Shown piece after piece: positions 32,798-41,355 of a DNA stretch of 64,000 bases. Each line of letters begins with the position of its first letter. Position 1 is the stretch's first letter. The stretch comes from an uncultured Lachnospiraceae bacterium. Lineage in GTDB: Bacteria; Bacillota; Clostridia; Lachnospirales; Lachnospiraceae. Location of the stretch: the NCBI GenBank assembly GCA_900542015.1, contig UQLY01000015.1, positions 21,316 to 85,315 on the forward strand, written 5' to 3'. The translations under genes were made by a program, and so were the position numbers. Below the pieces are notes generated by a model, which worked only from the letters and a program-made list of their open reading frames with translations, made no database searches and was not told the DNA's origin.

Positions 32798-33004
32798 TGC
32801 CGTGACAGATAAATAATACTTTTATCATAAACTAAAATCCTCCTAAAATGCCGTGTTCTGCCTCGATTTGCCGCAGTTTGCCCGCTATAATTTTTGCTCT
32901 GAGATTGTTAAATTTGTCACAGAATGAGCAAAATGCGGCAAAACGGGGCAAGTTGAGGACATGAAACGTAGTCAAAACGTAGTAAGAATCGAGGTGTTTT
33001 ACTA
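32798..33004. repeat. 205-bp repeat, copy A (element end / att-like)
   Basis: About 205 bases closely matching 38032-38234 in the same orientation, with a few substitutions and one 8-base gap. Inside are nested dyads: a TGCC..TTTGCCG arm pairs with CGGCAAA..GGGGCA, and TTTTGCTC pairs with GAGCAAAA. Then come the arm-like GTAGTCAAAACGTAGT and the end GGTGTTTTACTA. Such structure is typical of recombinase-bound ends of integrative elements or of transfer origins. Confidence 0.8.
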
Positions 33005-33177
33005 CTGCGAATATTCTATCATAAACCTATGGTGAGAAACAACATAAGCCTGATTGATTTGAAAATACTAGTTGGCACAAAAGGATAAGAAGTACGTCAA
33101 ATGCACTTACACTCCGTTTGACTTAATCCACCACCAATTTTATGTTCTCAGTTGCAGATGGAAACATATCATTTATC

Positions 33178-33711
33178 TTAGTCCTGTTTTTGCAATAAAT
33201 TAATTTGCTCCAATAAAAACATAATATTGGCCAATCCTAAAACATTTAAGCTATCTTCCAAATCAGAAAAATAGAGCATATTTATTAGATTCTCTTTATA
33301 GCTTAATTTCCCATACATTACATCTGGAAAAACGATTTTTTCGATAGGTAATTTTCCTTTCTCCTGCAACATATGATTGAGTTCATATTGCAAATATGAC
33401 AAACCTGCAGATAATGCCAAGTAATAATTTCCTAAAAACACCTCATTTTCATCTATAATTCGACATTCAAAAACCTTTGTTTTTATAACCGAACAAATGA
33501 TAATTGCAGCTACTTTATGTCTATCTAAAAATACTACCTCATCCCTCATATTTTGACTTTTGATTTTATTATAAATTTCCTCAAATATTTTCTGAAAAAC
33601 CTTTTTTCTTTCTTTATTAAGAATAATATTTTCATCAGTTTTACTGCTACGCTCAGCTTCTTTTATCATCTCATTCCATAATGTTTCAAGTTTCGCATAC
33701 ATATTATTCAT
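33178..33711 (-). CDS. Unrecognised protein, last gene of the HKD/membrane operon
   Basis: 177 residues, soluble, helical at both ends, with a central part EVVFLDRHKVAAIIICSVIK followed by NYYLALSAGLSYLQYELN. The DRHK-A-A-x-I pattern looks like a conserved helix, but I do not recognise the family. The start overlaps the membrane-protein gene by eight bases, so it is part of the same operon. It ends next to the repeat at 33.0 kb. Confidence 0.6.
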   Translation of the reverse strand: MNNMYAKLETLWNEMIKEAERSSKTDENIILNKERKKVFQKIFEEIYNKIKSQNMRDEVVFLDRHKVAAIIICSVIKTKVFECRIIDENEVFLGNYYLALSAGLSYLQYELNHMLQEKGKLPIEKIVFPDVMYGKLSYKENLINMLYFSDLEDSLNVLGLANIMFLLEQINLLQKQD

Positions 33712-34477
33712 CTTCCTTAAAATAATTTATAAATGAGAAATGGTCATTAAACGCATCATTCATATCTGTTCCACAATTCTGCATTCTTAAATAGTCTCGA
33801 TCTACAACATAGCCTTTAATTTTACTACCATGATTTCTATATATTTTTGAGCCCTTATTAGTTTTTAAGTAAGTCCAAACAGCTAAAACCATTGTTATAA
33901 TGACGGAAAAAGCACTTATTATTCCCACAATAAGGTTAAAACTACCCTTTCCACTACCACTCGCAATTGCACCAGCCAAAATGGAAACAATAACTGATAA
34001 TGCTCCAACTAAAATACCTATTATTTGAATTGTTTTTCCTTTAGCCACTTGTGCCTGAGTCTGTTTAGATTCAGCTACTGTCTCATTTTTTAGAATATCG
34101 ATATTTTCTAACAGTTTTTCGATATTTTTCTTTTTTACCTCGTCTGGGATATATAAGTTTCCTATAAACTCCAATACTAAATCTTCATAGAAGGTAGAGA
34201 TAGAATTCATTTCATCATGCTTTACACCATATTGCCTTGAAATTGAATTAATTATTGCTTCCAACTCTTTTTTATTCGGCAATCCAGAGTTTGCAATATA
34301 GGGTCTTAAAACATCTAATACGGCATTGTTAGCATATGCAATATTCCTTCTATGGTCACTCTTTTTCTTCCTATCTAAAACATAAACTGTAATGTAATAG
34401 ACTATTATTCCGCTTATAGTTCCTCCAGCAATACCTATAACCCACGCATTTTGCATAAACTCAATAAACTTATCCAT
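33704..34477 (-). CDS. Three-helix membrane protein of the HKD operon
   Basis: 257 residues from ATG 34477 (AGGAGG eight bases upstream). One membrane segment near the N-terminus (about 12-33), a helical cytoplasmic domain (about 35-145), a pair of C-terminal membrane helices (about 150-172 and 180-205) and a polar tail. Not recognised. The arrangement of membrane helices around a sensor-like cytoplasmic domain, co-translated with a nuclease-like protein, resembles effector layouts of abortive defence systems. That is an inference from context only. Confidence 0.65.
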   Translation of the reverse strand: MDKFIEFMQNAWVIGIAGGTISGIIVYYITVYVLDRKKKSDHRRNIAYANNAVLDVLRPYIANSGLPNKKELEAIINSISRQYGVKHDEMNSISTFYEDLVLEFIGNLYIPDEVKKKNIEKLLENIDILKNETVAESKQTQAQVAKGKTIQIIGILVGALSVIVSILAGAIASGSGKGSFNLIVGIISAFSVIITMVLAVWTYLKTNKGSKIYRNHGSKIKGYVVDRDYLRMQNCGTDMNDAFNDHFSFINYFKEDE

Positions 34478-34516
34478 CACCCACACCTCCTCACAATTGA
34501 CAAAATAACGTTGCTC

Positions 34517-35278
34517 TTACCAATCAAATTCTTCATTATATCCATTGTAAAGTCTCATAAATTCATCAGCAAATTTCTTTACAAAATCTCTATCTAAGGC
34601 TGTTGCTAAAGTTTCATCATTATACTGTGCTGCCTTGCTCCAGTTATATGAACCATGCATTACAAATTCAAAGTCTATAATACAAAACTTATCATGTAAA
34701 CGATTAGACAAATATACACCTTTGAGTGGAACTTTTACTACATCAAAATTCTTTTCCAATTCTCCCATCAAAGTCATATTAGACTTTTCATTTGATGTAA
34801 TAATTCTAATATTTACTCCTTGCTTTTTCTTTGCAAGCAACTCTTGAAAAATATCCCGATCTGAAAACCAAGCAACTGCTGCCCAAATAGTGTACTTTGC
34901 ATTTCGTATTCCTTGAACGATAACTTCTTTGATTCCATCAAACGCAACATCATGTTCGGTTTGCCCATCATCTTCCAATTCCACCAATTTGGGTCTAATA
35001 TCAACTCCGTACAAATCATAGTCATCATTTGGAATATAAATGCCATTTGCCAAATCATAAAAAACATCTTTGTACTCTTTTGCTTTTTTCAGCATTGGAA
35101 TGGGTACTCTTAAACGCATATATTCCTGCCTTTGATTAGGCACATAAGTAAAAGCCCCAGTTTTTTCAAAAGTGACAATAGAGTACCTTAGGATTCCCAA
35201 TATATCATCTTTATTCTGAAAATCATCATCGTATTTTACCGTTTCTATCATCGTCTTTAAAAATTGCTTTTCATTCAT
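34517..35278 (-). CDS. Phospholipase D-fold (HKD) protein, putative nuclease
   Basis: 253 residues from ATG 35278 (GAGGAA upstream), overlapping the HTH gene's stop. The C-terminal half (about 108-253) is a PLD domain with one full HKD motif: RLHDKFCIIDFEFVMHGSYN, with His195, Lys197, Asn212 and Glu222 in the expected places. One motif per chain implies a dimer with a composite site, as in Nuc/BfiI-type nucleases. The N-terminal 100 residues are not recognised and could bind the target or partner. Activity on DNA, RNA or lipid cannot be told from the sequence. Confidence 0.8.
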   Translation of the reverse strand: MNEKQFLKTMIETVKYDDDFQNKDDILGILRYSIVTFEKTGAFTYVPNQRQEYMRLRVPIPMLKKAKEYKDVFYDLANGIYIPNDDYDLYGVDIRPKLVELEDDGQTEHDVAFDGIKEVIVQGIRNAKYTIWAAVAWFSDRDIFQELLAKKKQGVNIRIITSNEKSNMTLMGELEKNFDVVKVPLKGVYLSNRLHDKFCIIDFEFVMHGSYNWSKAAQYNDETLATALDRDFVKKFADEFMRLYNGYNEEFDW

Positions 35279-35522
35279 TACACATTTCCTCTTCATTTAT
35301 ATTTTCATACATACCTATTTTTTCTCCGTCAGCCAGCACAAATGCCTGCTCATACCCGACATCCAACGCCTCTGCAATTGCTAGCATTTCCTCAAAAGAA
35401 ACTGTACCTCGTTTCAGTTTTTTGTTAAAATTCTGCGGAGTCTGACCAATGCGTCTGCATAGCTCCGCAAGACTAATGTTCTGTTTCTCACACAACTCTC
35501 TTACCATATCCGATGTTGTCAT
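35271..35522 (-). CDS. XRE-type HTH regulator of the HKD operon
   Basis: 83 residues. A clean Cro/CI helix-turn-helix (LAELCRRIGQTPQNFNKKLK, then FEEMLAIAEALDVGYEQAF). First gene of the operon. A dyad lies between the -35 and -10 boxes just upstream, so autoregulation is likely. Its last codons overlap the PLD gene start. Confidence 0.8.
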   Translation of the reverse strand: MTTSDMVRELCEKQNISLAELCRRIGQTPQNFNKKLKRGTVSFEEMLAIAEALDVGYEQAFVLADGEKIGMYENINEEEMCNE

Positions 35523-35545
35523 GATTTACCTCCACTGATACATTT

Positions 35546-35574
35546 ATTATAAACCATCTGGTTGATAATCACAA
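35546..35574 (-). promoter_or_regulatory. Promoter and dyad operator of the HKD operon
   Basis: Minus strand: TTGTGA, 17 bases, TATAAT. The spacer contains AACCA-ga-TGGTT (35552-35563), a two-fold site placed to block polymerase and suited to the HTH protein encoded next. Confidence 0.75.
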
Positions 35575-35602
35575 GATAGATCCATGATAATTTACTGAAA
35601 AT

Positions 35603-35632
35603 TAAGAAAACGCCCTGCTGTAAAGCAGAGCG
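35603..35632 (-). terminator. Terminator after the OLD-like remnant
   Basis: Nine-base stem (one G-T pair) cgccctgct / agcagagcg, then TTTTCTT on the minus strand. Confidence 0.8.
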
Positions 35633-35651
35633 CCATTGTGTTCTTTCTATA

Positions 35652-35861
35652 TTAAATTGCCCGGAACATTTTCTGCGATACCGGATTCTCTCCTTTGACC
35701 TTTTCCAATACTTTATTCTTTAATACCTTATCTATTAGTTCAACGCAGGATGTTTTTGCTGTATTATTGCGCCCAACAATCAAAGTAGTATTATCATCTA
35801 CTTTCAAATCTGCATTAATAAGTAGTCGGTAATTTTGAATTTTTATGTTTGCTAACCGCAT
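35652..35861 (-). pseudogene. Truncated OLD/RecF-like ATPase remnant
   Basis: 69 residues. MRLANIKIQNYRLLINADLK, then LIVGRNNTAKTSCVELI, is the first strand and Walker A of an OLD-family or SMC-like ATPase (AAA_15 type), which normally exceeds 500 residues. The frame then ends in an unrelated tail and stop, with the ATPase and nuclease parts missing. The intact proteins are common phage-defence effectors, so this marks an earlier defence gene at this site. Confidence 0.7.
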
Positions 35862-35898
35862 TTTTCTCCTCCGTCTCTTTCATATATTATTTTCGTAT

Positions 35899-36741
35899 TC
35901 AACCAACTATCATCTCATCCATCAACTCTACCACCACGTCACACGCATCCTCAAACGCAATGTCTGTTGCATATTCAAAATCCTTCTGATAATTTTTCCA
36001 CTGCCTCTGCATTACTTCACTACTCCTAACCGTATCCATAATGCTACGATACTCCTCAACCACTGCTGACGATCCACGTTTTTCCATGGTGGCATTCAGT
36101 GCAGCCTTCAACGAATCCGGCTCTATGTTTGCATATTGCAGCTTAGCCAATATGTAGATATCGTAGTAATCTCTTGGTCTGGTATTCTGGTCACCTCTGG
36201 ATATTACCGTCTCCAGTTTTTCCGCCATAATGGTTTCCAGATTATACGCAAGCACCGAAATACTTCTATCTTCCAAAAGGAGTTTGAATTGATACTCTAT
36301 CTCTTTTGGTGTAATCTTGTCCCCTGTCGTAATATCCAATTTCAACGGAACTGCCATTGGTGGATAATTTGCAAACAGAGAAACACGATACCCTGTACAT
36401 ACATCGCCCTCTCGGATTTCTCCAATGCTACGAAAACTAAAGGTTACATCATCCTCTAATTCTATTTTGCAAATCTCTTCAAACATTTCGCGTACAGTCT
36501 GTTCATTGACAGGCAAGCCTTTTATGGTTGCATCCATATCCATAGTCGCTCTGGTATCAAGCCCCACCATCGCTGCAATCAGGAAGCCACCTTTCAAGAT
36601 AAAATTCTGCTGATATTTTGAAATGGATATTCGTTCCAACAATCTCTCCAACATAAAGTTTTGCATCACAAGCTGTGCAGATATATGTTTTTCCTTTGCA
36701 AGATTTTTAATAATCGCTTTTAACTGCATTGCATTTTTCAT
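35899..36741 (-). CDS. abiEii: AbiEii-family nucleotidyltransferase toxin
   Basis: 280 residues. Four family motifs are visible: LKGGFLI...TMDMD (GG 51-52, DMD 68-70), KLDITTGD (134-141), AEKLE (173-177) and RPRDYYDIYI (188-197). AbiEii proteins are DNA-polymerase-beta-like nucleotidyltransferases acting as toxins of type IV toxin-antitoxin systems that abort phage infection. The start overlaps the antitoxin stop as ATGA. Confidence 0.93.
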   Translation of the reverse strand: MKNAMQLKAIIKNLAKEKHISAQLVMQNFMLERLLERISISKYQQNFILKGGFLIAAMVGLDTRATMDMDATIKGLPVNEQTVREMFEEICKIELEDDVTFSFRSIGEIREGDVCTGYRVSLFANYPPMAVPLKLDITTGDKITPKEIEYQFKLLLEDRSISVLAYNLETIMAEKLETVISRGDQNTRPRDYYDIYILAKLQYANIEPDSLKAALNATMEKRGSSAVVEEYRSIMDTVRSSEVMQRQWKNYQKDFEYATDIAFEDACDVVVELMDEMIVG

Positions 36742-37352
36742 AACAGCACCTCCAGATATGCTCTGAGTTTTTTCTCTACCTTCAAGGTTTTTGCATACTC
36801 TGACAAGAGCGGAATATTTTTATCCGTTCTGGTTGCATACCGTTTAAAAGCCTCAGTCACTATCTGAATATCCACATGACTGTGGGGGCGTAAAATATCA
36901 CAGAGCGTACGCTCCACACTATAAGCCCTTACTGTATTTCCTCCCGGCGTAAGCACTTCTGCCACTCCCAAATCATACAATGCTTCCTTGCACTGCACAC
37001 ATCGAATATTTTCTTCTTTAGGCTTTGTTAAATTATAATTTGCCGGAAAAGTCATGTTGTATCTGTTTGGTGTCCTATCAGTTAAATCCCAAAGGAACAA
37101 TGCCGTTTCATGAGAATAGATTCCTCTTTTAAATCGACTCTGCAAATTGAAAATTTCATCATCCCAAACCTCCGGCAAAATATAAACACCTCTTGCTGAC
37201 TTTTCAATCATGCCCTTGTCAACAAGGTATTTAATATTTCCACGAGAGATACCTGCTGCAACCACCATTGCAGTAGTAACCGTACCATTATTCTCTTTTG
37301 CCATCTTGATAATTTCTTCAGTTGCTCCCACAATAGTTTCCTTTCTTTTCAT
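36738..37352 (-). CDS. abiEi: AbiEi-family antitoxin / transcriptional regulator
   Basis: 204 residues. An N-terminal winged helix (ENNGTVTTAMVVAAGISRGN, then DKGMIEKSARGVYIL) is followed by the AbiEi antitoxin domain (RGIYSHETALFLWDLTDRTP and YSVERTLCDILR). It neutralises AbiEii and represses the operon by binding inverted repeats; exactly such repeats flank the promoter here. Confidence 0.93.
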   Translation of the reverse strand: MKRKETIVGATEEIIKMAKENNGTVTTAMVVAAGISRGNIKYLVDKGMIEKSARGVYILPEVWDDEIFNLQSRFKRGIYSHETALFLWDLTDRTPNRYNMTFPANYNLTKPKEENIRCVQCKEALYDLGVAEVLTPGGNTVRAYSVERTLCDILRPHSHVDIQIVTEAFKRYATRTDKNIPLLSEYAKTLKVEKKLRAYLEVLL

Positions 37353-37399
37353 TGACTTTTATGCTTATAATTATATATTCACATAGCGCAAAAGTCAAT
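37351..37399 (-). promoter_or_regulatory. abiE promoter with ten-base inverted repeat
   Basis: Minus strand: TTGACT (complement 37393-37398), 17 bases, TATAAT (complement 37370-37375). A perfect inverted repeat ATTGACTTTT (37351-37360) / AAAAGTCAAT (37390-37399) covers the -35 box on one side and the AbiEi start codon on the other. AbiEi proteins are known to autoregulate through such repeats. Confidence 0.85.
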
Positions 37400-38031
37400 A
37401 CAACTACTTTTTTTTCTGCCTTTATTTCTTAAATTGTATACTTAACTGCATGGTTCACCATGACCTATACCATTGTCCACCGAATGGACATACTTATCCC
37501 TTGGTGCCTTTCCTTATGGCATAACAAATTTCCTTTACATTTCCTTAGTTTCCGGTTATTTTCGCAAATTTGATATAATAATTCTAAATCCTATATTAAA
37601 AGTTATGCCATATCCCAAGTGCCCCATCGGCTCTGCCAGTGGGTGTTTTACAGGTTATGCAGCCTCTTGGTGGCATGGCTCCTTTAACCTGCACCATTTT
37701 CGCCCTTACTTTCCGTGGCTGATTTCAGTTTTAAACTCCCCTTTTCTCCTAATAATGCCCCAAATCGCCACAGACGCGCTCACATGGGCAATTCAACGGC
37801 CATCAGTTACTCTTCAATCAATGCTGCAATTCCAGAAAAGAAAAAGATACAATACTTACCTGTACTGCATCTTCTTTCTGCTTAACATTTCTCTACTTTT
37901 CCTGCATTTGAGTCTCATTCTCACATCATCTTCTTGCTACGAATTACTTGGTGTAAAATTGGTGTAGTTTTTCTTGGTTAACCCTCACAAACCCTTGATA
38001 ACACTGTGTTTTTGCCTGTGCAATCATTTTG
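37400..38031. other. Gene-poor stretch between abiE and repeat copy B
   Basis: About 630 bases. One plus-strand open frame (37473-37967) has no ribosome site and a low-complexity hydrophobic translation, so it is not called. The tail (ttggtgtaaaattggtgtag, repeated ACACCAA-type words) looks like recombination-site debris. Nothing else was recognised. Confidence 0.5.
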
Positions 38032-38234
38032 TGCCGTGGCAAATGAATAATACTTTTATCATAAACGAAAATCCTCCTAAAATGCCGTATTCTGCCCCAA
38101 TTTGCCGACTATAAATTTTGCTCTGAGATTGTTAAATTTGTCACAGAATGAGCAAAATGCGGCAAATCGGGGCAAGTTGAGGACATGAAACGTAGTCAAA
38201 ACGTAGTAAAAGTAAAAACGGGGGTGTTTTACTA
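38032..38234. repeat. 205-bp repeat, copy B (element end / att-like)
   Basis: Direct repeat of 32798-33004. The dyads are nearly perfect here: TGCCCCAATTTGCCG pairs with CGGCAAATCGGGGCA (one mismatch in 15), and ATTTTGCTC pairs with GAGCAAAAT. Arm motif GTAGTCAAAACGTAGT is at 38192-38207 and the end motif ACGGGGGTGTTTTACTA at 38218-38234. It forms the right side of the 5-kb defence cassette. Confidence 0.8.
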
Positions 38235-38794
38235 ATCACCATTTCTTGAAATAACCACTTGATTAACAAGATTATTTTGTAACTTTATACAATATATAAA
38301 TGCATCCGCTACTTCAAGCAGTATCGGATTTGCTTTTCCTTTAATGGCTCTTCAACTGAAAACTCAATATCATACTGTTCTGATGATGATATAGTTACAC
38401 TCGAATAAAATGCTTTATCAGACAAGTGGACATATCCTGAAGAATTTCTATACACTAAATCCAATTGGGCATCATATTCCGCTAATCTTTGCCGCAAAAT
38501 ATAATCCTTCATTTTATTTCCACGATCATCTTTAATATCAATAATTTTCTTTCCTGCAAAAAATCCATCAATAAAATCTGTCTGGTTTTCTGCAATAAAG
38601 GCTGCGAAAATCCGCATACAATTATCTATCTGCGAGCGTAACAAAATCCCTCCACAAGCTAAATTTCTATTTCTTAGCATCTCAGAAATTCCATCTAATA
38701 AAGCAATGCTTCGATTCATAGCAGAAGTAAAAAAGAAATCTTCCTTATAAAGTGTGTCTCCAATAATTGTCTTACTCAATTCAATTATTCTCAT
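38232..38794 (-). pseudogene. Frameshifted helical protein (DUF5677-like)
   Basis: From ATG 38794 (AGGTG upstream) the frame encodes about 155 residues with helices ACGGILLRSQIDNCMRIFAA and NSSGYVHLSDKAF, a pattern of DUF5677-type or similar HEPN-like helical proteins. It stops at 38309, but the -1 frame continues from about 38340 (NPILLEVADAFIYCIKLQNN) to a stop at 38232, which is a natural C-terminus. A single frameshift near 38325-38345 explains both pieces. The true end coincides with the end of repeat copy B. The family name is tentative. Confidence 0.6.
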
Positions 38795-38920
38795 CCAGCT
38801 CACCTAAATATTTTTCATTATTCATAAATATACTTTCTCTAAAATTATGCATATCTCTTGACATAGGACCATACTGATTATGAACCTAAATATTAACAAG
38901 CACTCGAGACGTCGCATCTA

Positions 38921-39220
38921 TCAAATGTCTTTCTTTTTTAATTTATTTTCTTTATCTGTAATAAAATAATTTATCCACAGGTAATCAAGCAAAATACCTG
39001 TAATAAAAATCTTTATACCACCATTCTCATTGATTAAAAGCAATATAAAACTTACAGTTGTTCCCAAAACCGTATACAGTTGAAGTCTTTGTTTTATATA
39101 TGATATTTCTAATTTTTCTGGATTTATATATAAATGAAATGTAAAATAAAAAAAACTAAAGGCAAAAAATATTATACAAAACAATATCTCTATATTAAGA
39201 AAATGTACTTCTTGTTCCAA
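38921..39220 (-). CDS. Small membrane protein, AT-rich, uncertain
   Basis: 99 residues from a TTG start, with three hydrophobic segments (about 8-30, 48-64, 67-88) and a basic tail. No ribosome site is clear. A hydrophobic frame also runs just upstream in the other reading frame (MTHLSYVYGIIISVNVEYII), so this may be the 3' part of a frameshifted gene. Not recognised. Confidence 0.35.
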   Translation of the reverse strand: MEQEVHFLNIEILFCIIFFAFSFFYFTFHLYINPEKLEISYIKQRLQLYTVLGTTVSFILLLINENGGIKIFITGILLDYLWINYFITDKENKLKKKDI

Positions 39221-39345
39221 TATAATTTGAATAACGCAGACAATAAAAAAATGATATATTCTACATTAACAGAAATAATTATTCCATATACGTATGATAA
39301 ATGCGTCATATTTTGTAATAACTGTCTTGGATTATCATATTTATC

Positions 39346-41243
39346 CATCAAAATTACGGAATAGGTCCCGGGCTTTGAATCGGAAAACTTCTCAACCGCT
39401 TCCCTGCCGTTTTTCGCCACCTCCGACGTAATATGGCACTCCGTCAGAATTTCTGCATTCAGCTCATTATCCTCTGCAATCAGAATATTCAGATTATCCA
39501 AATCCAGGTCTGCCGGCTCTGTGCTCTGCTCCACGGGCATATGGATCTGTTCCTTTGTAATGACGGCAGGGAAAGACACATAAAACGTACTTCCTTCGCC
39601 AAGCCTGCTCTTTACGGACAGACTTCCGCCCATTACCTGCATCAACAGATAGCTGATGGACATTCCCAGCCCCGTCCCCTTCTGGCTCTCGGCATTACGA
39701 TCCCTTTCCTGCGTAAATGCTTCAAAAATATGCTTCTGAAATTCTTCACTCATTCCGCAGCCGGTATCTTCCACTTCAAAACAGTTTGTTATTATTTGTT
39801 TTCCATCGTCTTCTCTTTCCTCTTCCTGACGCATTCTTATGGTAATGGTTCCGCCCGAAGAGGTAAATTTGGCGGCATTGCTCAACAAATTCATCAGTAC
39901 CTGTTTTACTCTTGTTTCATCGCATTCTATCCAGGGTTTTTTGATATCCGCTTCCACACAAAGCGTCAGCCCTCTGCCTTCTATGTTTTCCCGCTGCATC
40001 GATATCACATTATCCAGTATGATTTCCAGATTTGCAGGGCTGCGTGCAGATCTACCTTCCCCGCCTGAAGCTTGGACATATCCAGTATATCGTTTACCAG
40101 GGCGAGCAAATACTGCGCCGCGTTAGACGCCTTTTGCAGGTACTCCTTCAGCTTATCCTTATTGTCTATATTCTGTACCATAAGATGATTCAGCCCGATC
40201 AGTCCGTTAAGCGGCGTCCTGATTTCATGGCTCATATTGGATAAAAATTCATTCCTTGCCTCAAGCTGCGTTTTTGCATGAAGAGATTTCCGCATCATCA
40301 GATACCACATTCCCAAAGCAATCACGACTGCAATTACTACAAACACACCGGCTATCAGGGAAAGATACATGATGCTGCTGGTCTGCCTCTTAAATACTTC
40401 CCGGGATATTTCCATGATGAAGTACCAGTCCGTCTGTTCGATTTTCTGAAAGGTCATTACCTTTTCATTTCCTTCTTCATCACGATATATGGTTGTAAAA
40501 ATCCCGCCGTCCATCAAACTTTGTTCGATTTTTCCGATATCTTCATCGCCTGTCAGAAAACGTTTCTGGTCAAAATCAGTATAAAAATTTTGCCGTTCCT
40601 GAAAGCTCAAAGATCTTTTGACATTGATGATATAATATCCGTTCTCATCCACAACGCTGCTGGAACCCTGCCCGTCATAGGATTCAATAATCAGATCTTC
40701 CTGCATACTGTCAATGGAAATTTTGCCGAGTATACCGGTAAATACAACGCCTTCCACTTCCCATGGCTGTATCCGTATCCCATACAACAGGTATTCCCTT
40801 TGAAGCTCCGGTATATCGGTATTTACCTCATCATATCTGATGACAAACTGGTCCTCCCCTTTTTCAAACTCGGATATCAGATTCGCATCTTCTGTAATCA
40901 TATAATCGCTGGAATACAGCCTTCCGTCTTCAGCCACATAATACAGCTTCTCAATATTGTCGGTATTCTGTTCCACATGAAGACGCTCCAGCATATCACC
41001 GATACCGGAATAATCATAATACAGCATTCGGTTGTGAAGCGCCTCCAGCCGGCTCCAGTTTCTTTCTACGTTCGTTCTTATTACATTCAGGTCGTGCTCC
41101 GCCAGCTCCTGCGTATTGTCAATCATCGACTGATAAATTTTGTCATTGATCTGACGGTAATACCAAAAACCGGCGCCTGTCAAAAGCGCGGCTATACATA
41201 TACAAAATAATATAATGGAAAGTCTGCGACCGGCTTTTTGCAT
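39346..41243 (-). pseudogene. Broken hybrid sensor histidine kinase
   Basis: From ATG 41243: membrane helix (about 8-26), extracellular sensor domain (about 30-290), membrane helix, then a HisKA H-box (NEFLSNMSHEIRTPLNGLIG). The frame is lost near 40030 and resumes in another frame with NLEIILDNVISMQRENI, an HATPase domain (NLLSNAAKFTS, GTGLGMSISYL) and a receiver domain (NLNILIAEDNELNAEIL). The receiver stops matching directly after SVILMD (about 39346), where AT-rich foreign sequence begins. So there are two lesions: a one-base frameshift and loss of the C-terminus at the edge of the foreign block. Confidence 0.85.
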
Positions 41244-41355
41244 ATGCCACTCCCCCTCTTGTCCTACTGAACATCTTCGATTTTTCGTAATAATTGATTC
41301 TATCATAAAAAATATGTTTGCTCAATACTCTTTGCCCGAGGGTTGCCGCGGCTAT

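Noticed and set aside
32600..33180. CRISPR array suggested by repeated GTAGT words
   Set aside because: Repeats are irregular, few and match recombinase-arm motifs; no regular spacers. No CRISPR array was seen anywhere in the window.
37473..37967. 164-codon open frame on the plus strand between abiE and repeat copy B
   Set aside because: No ribosome site, hydrophobic low-complexity translation and no family-like motif.
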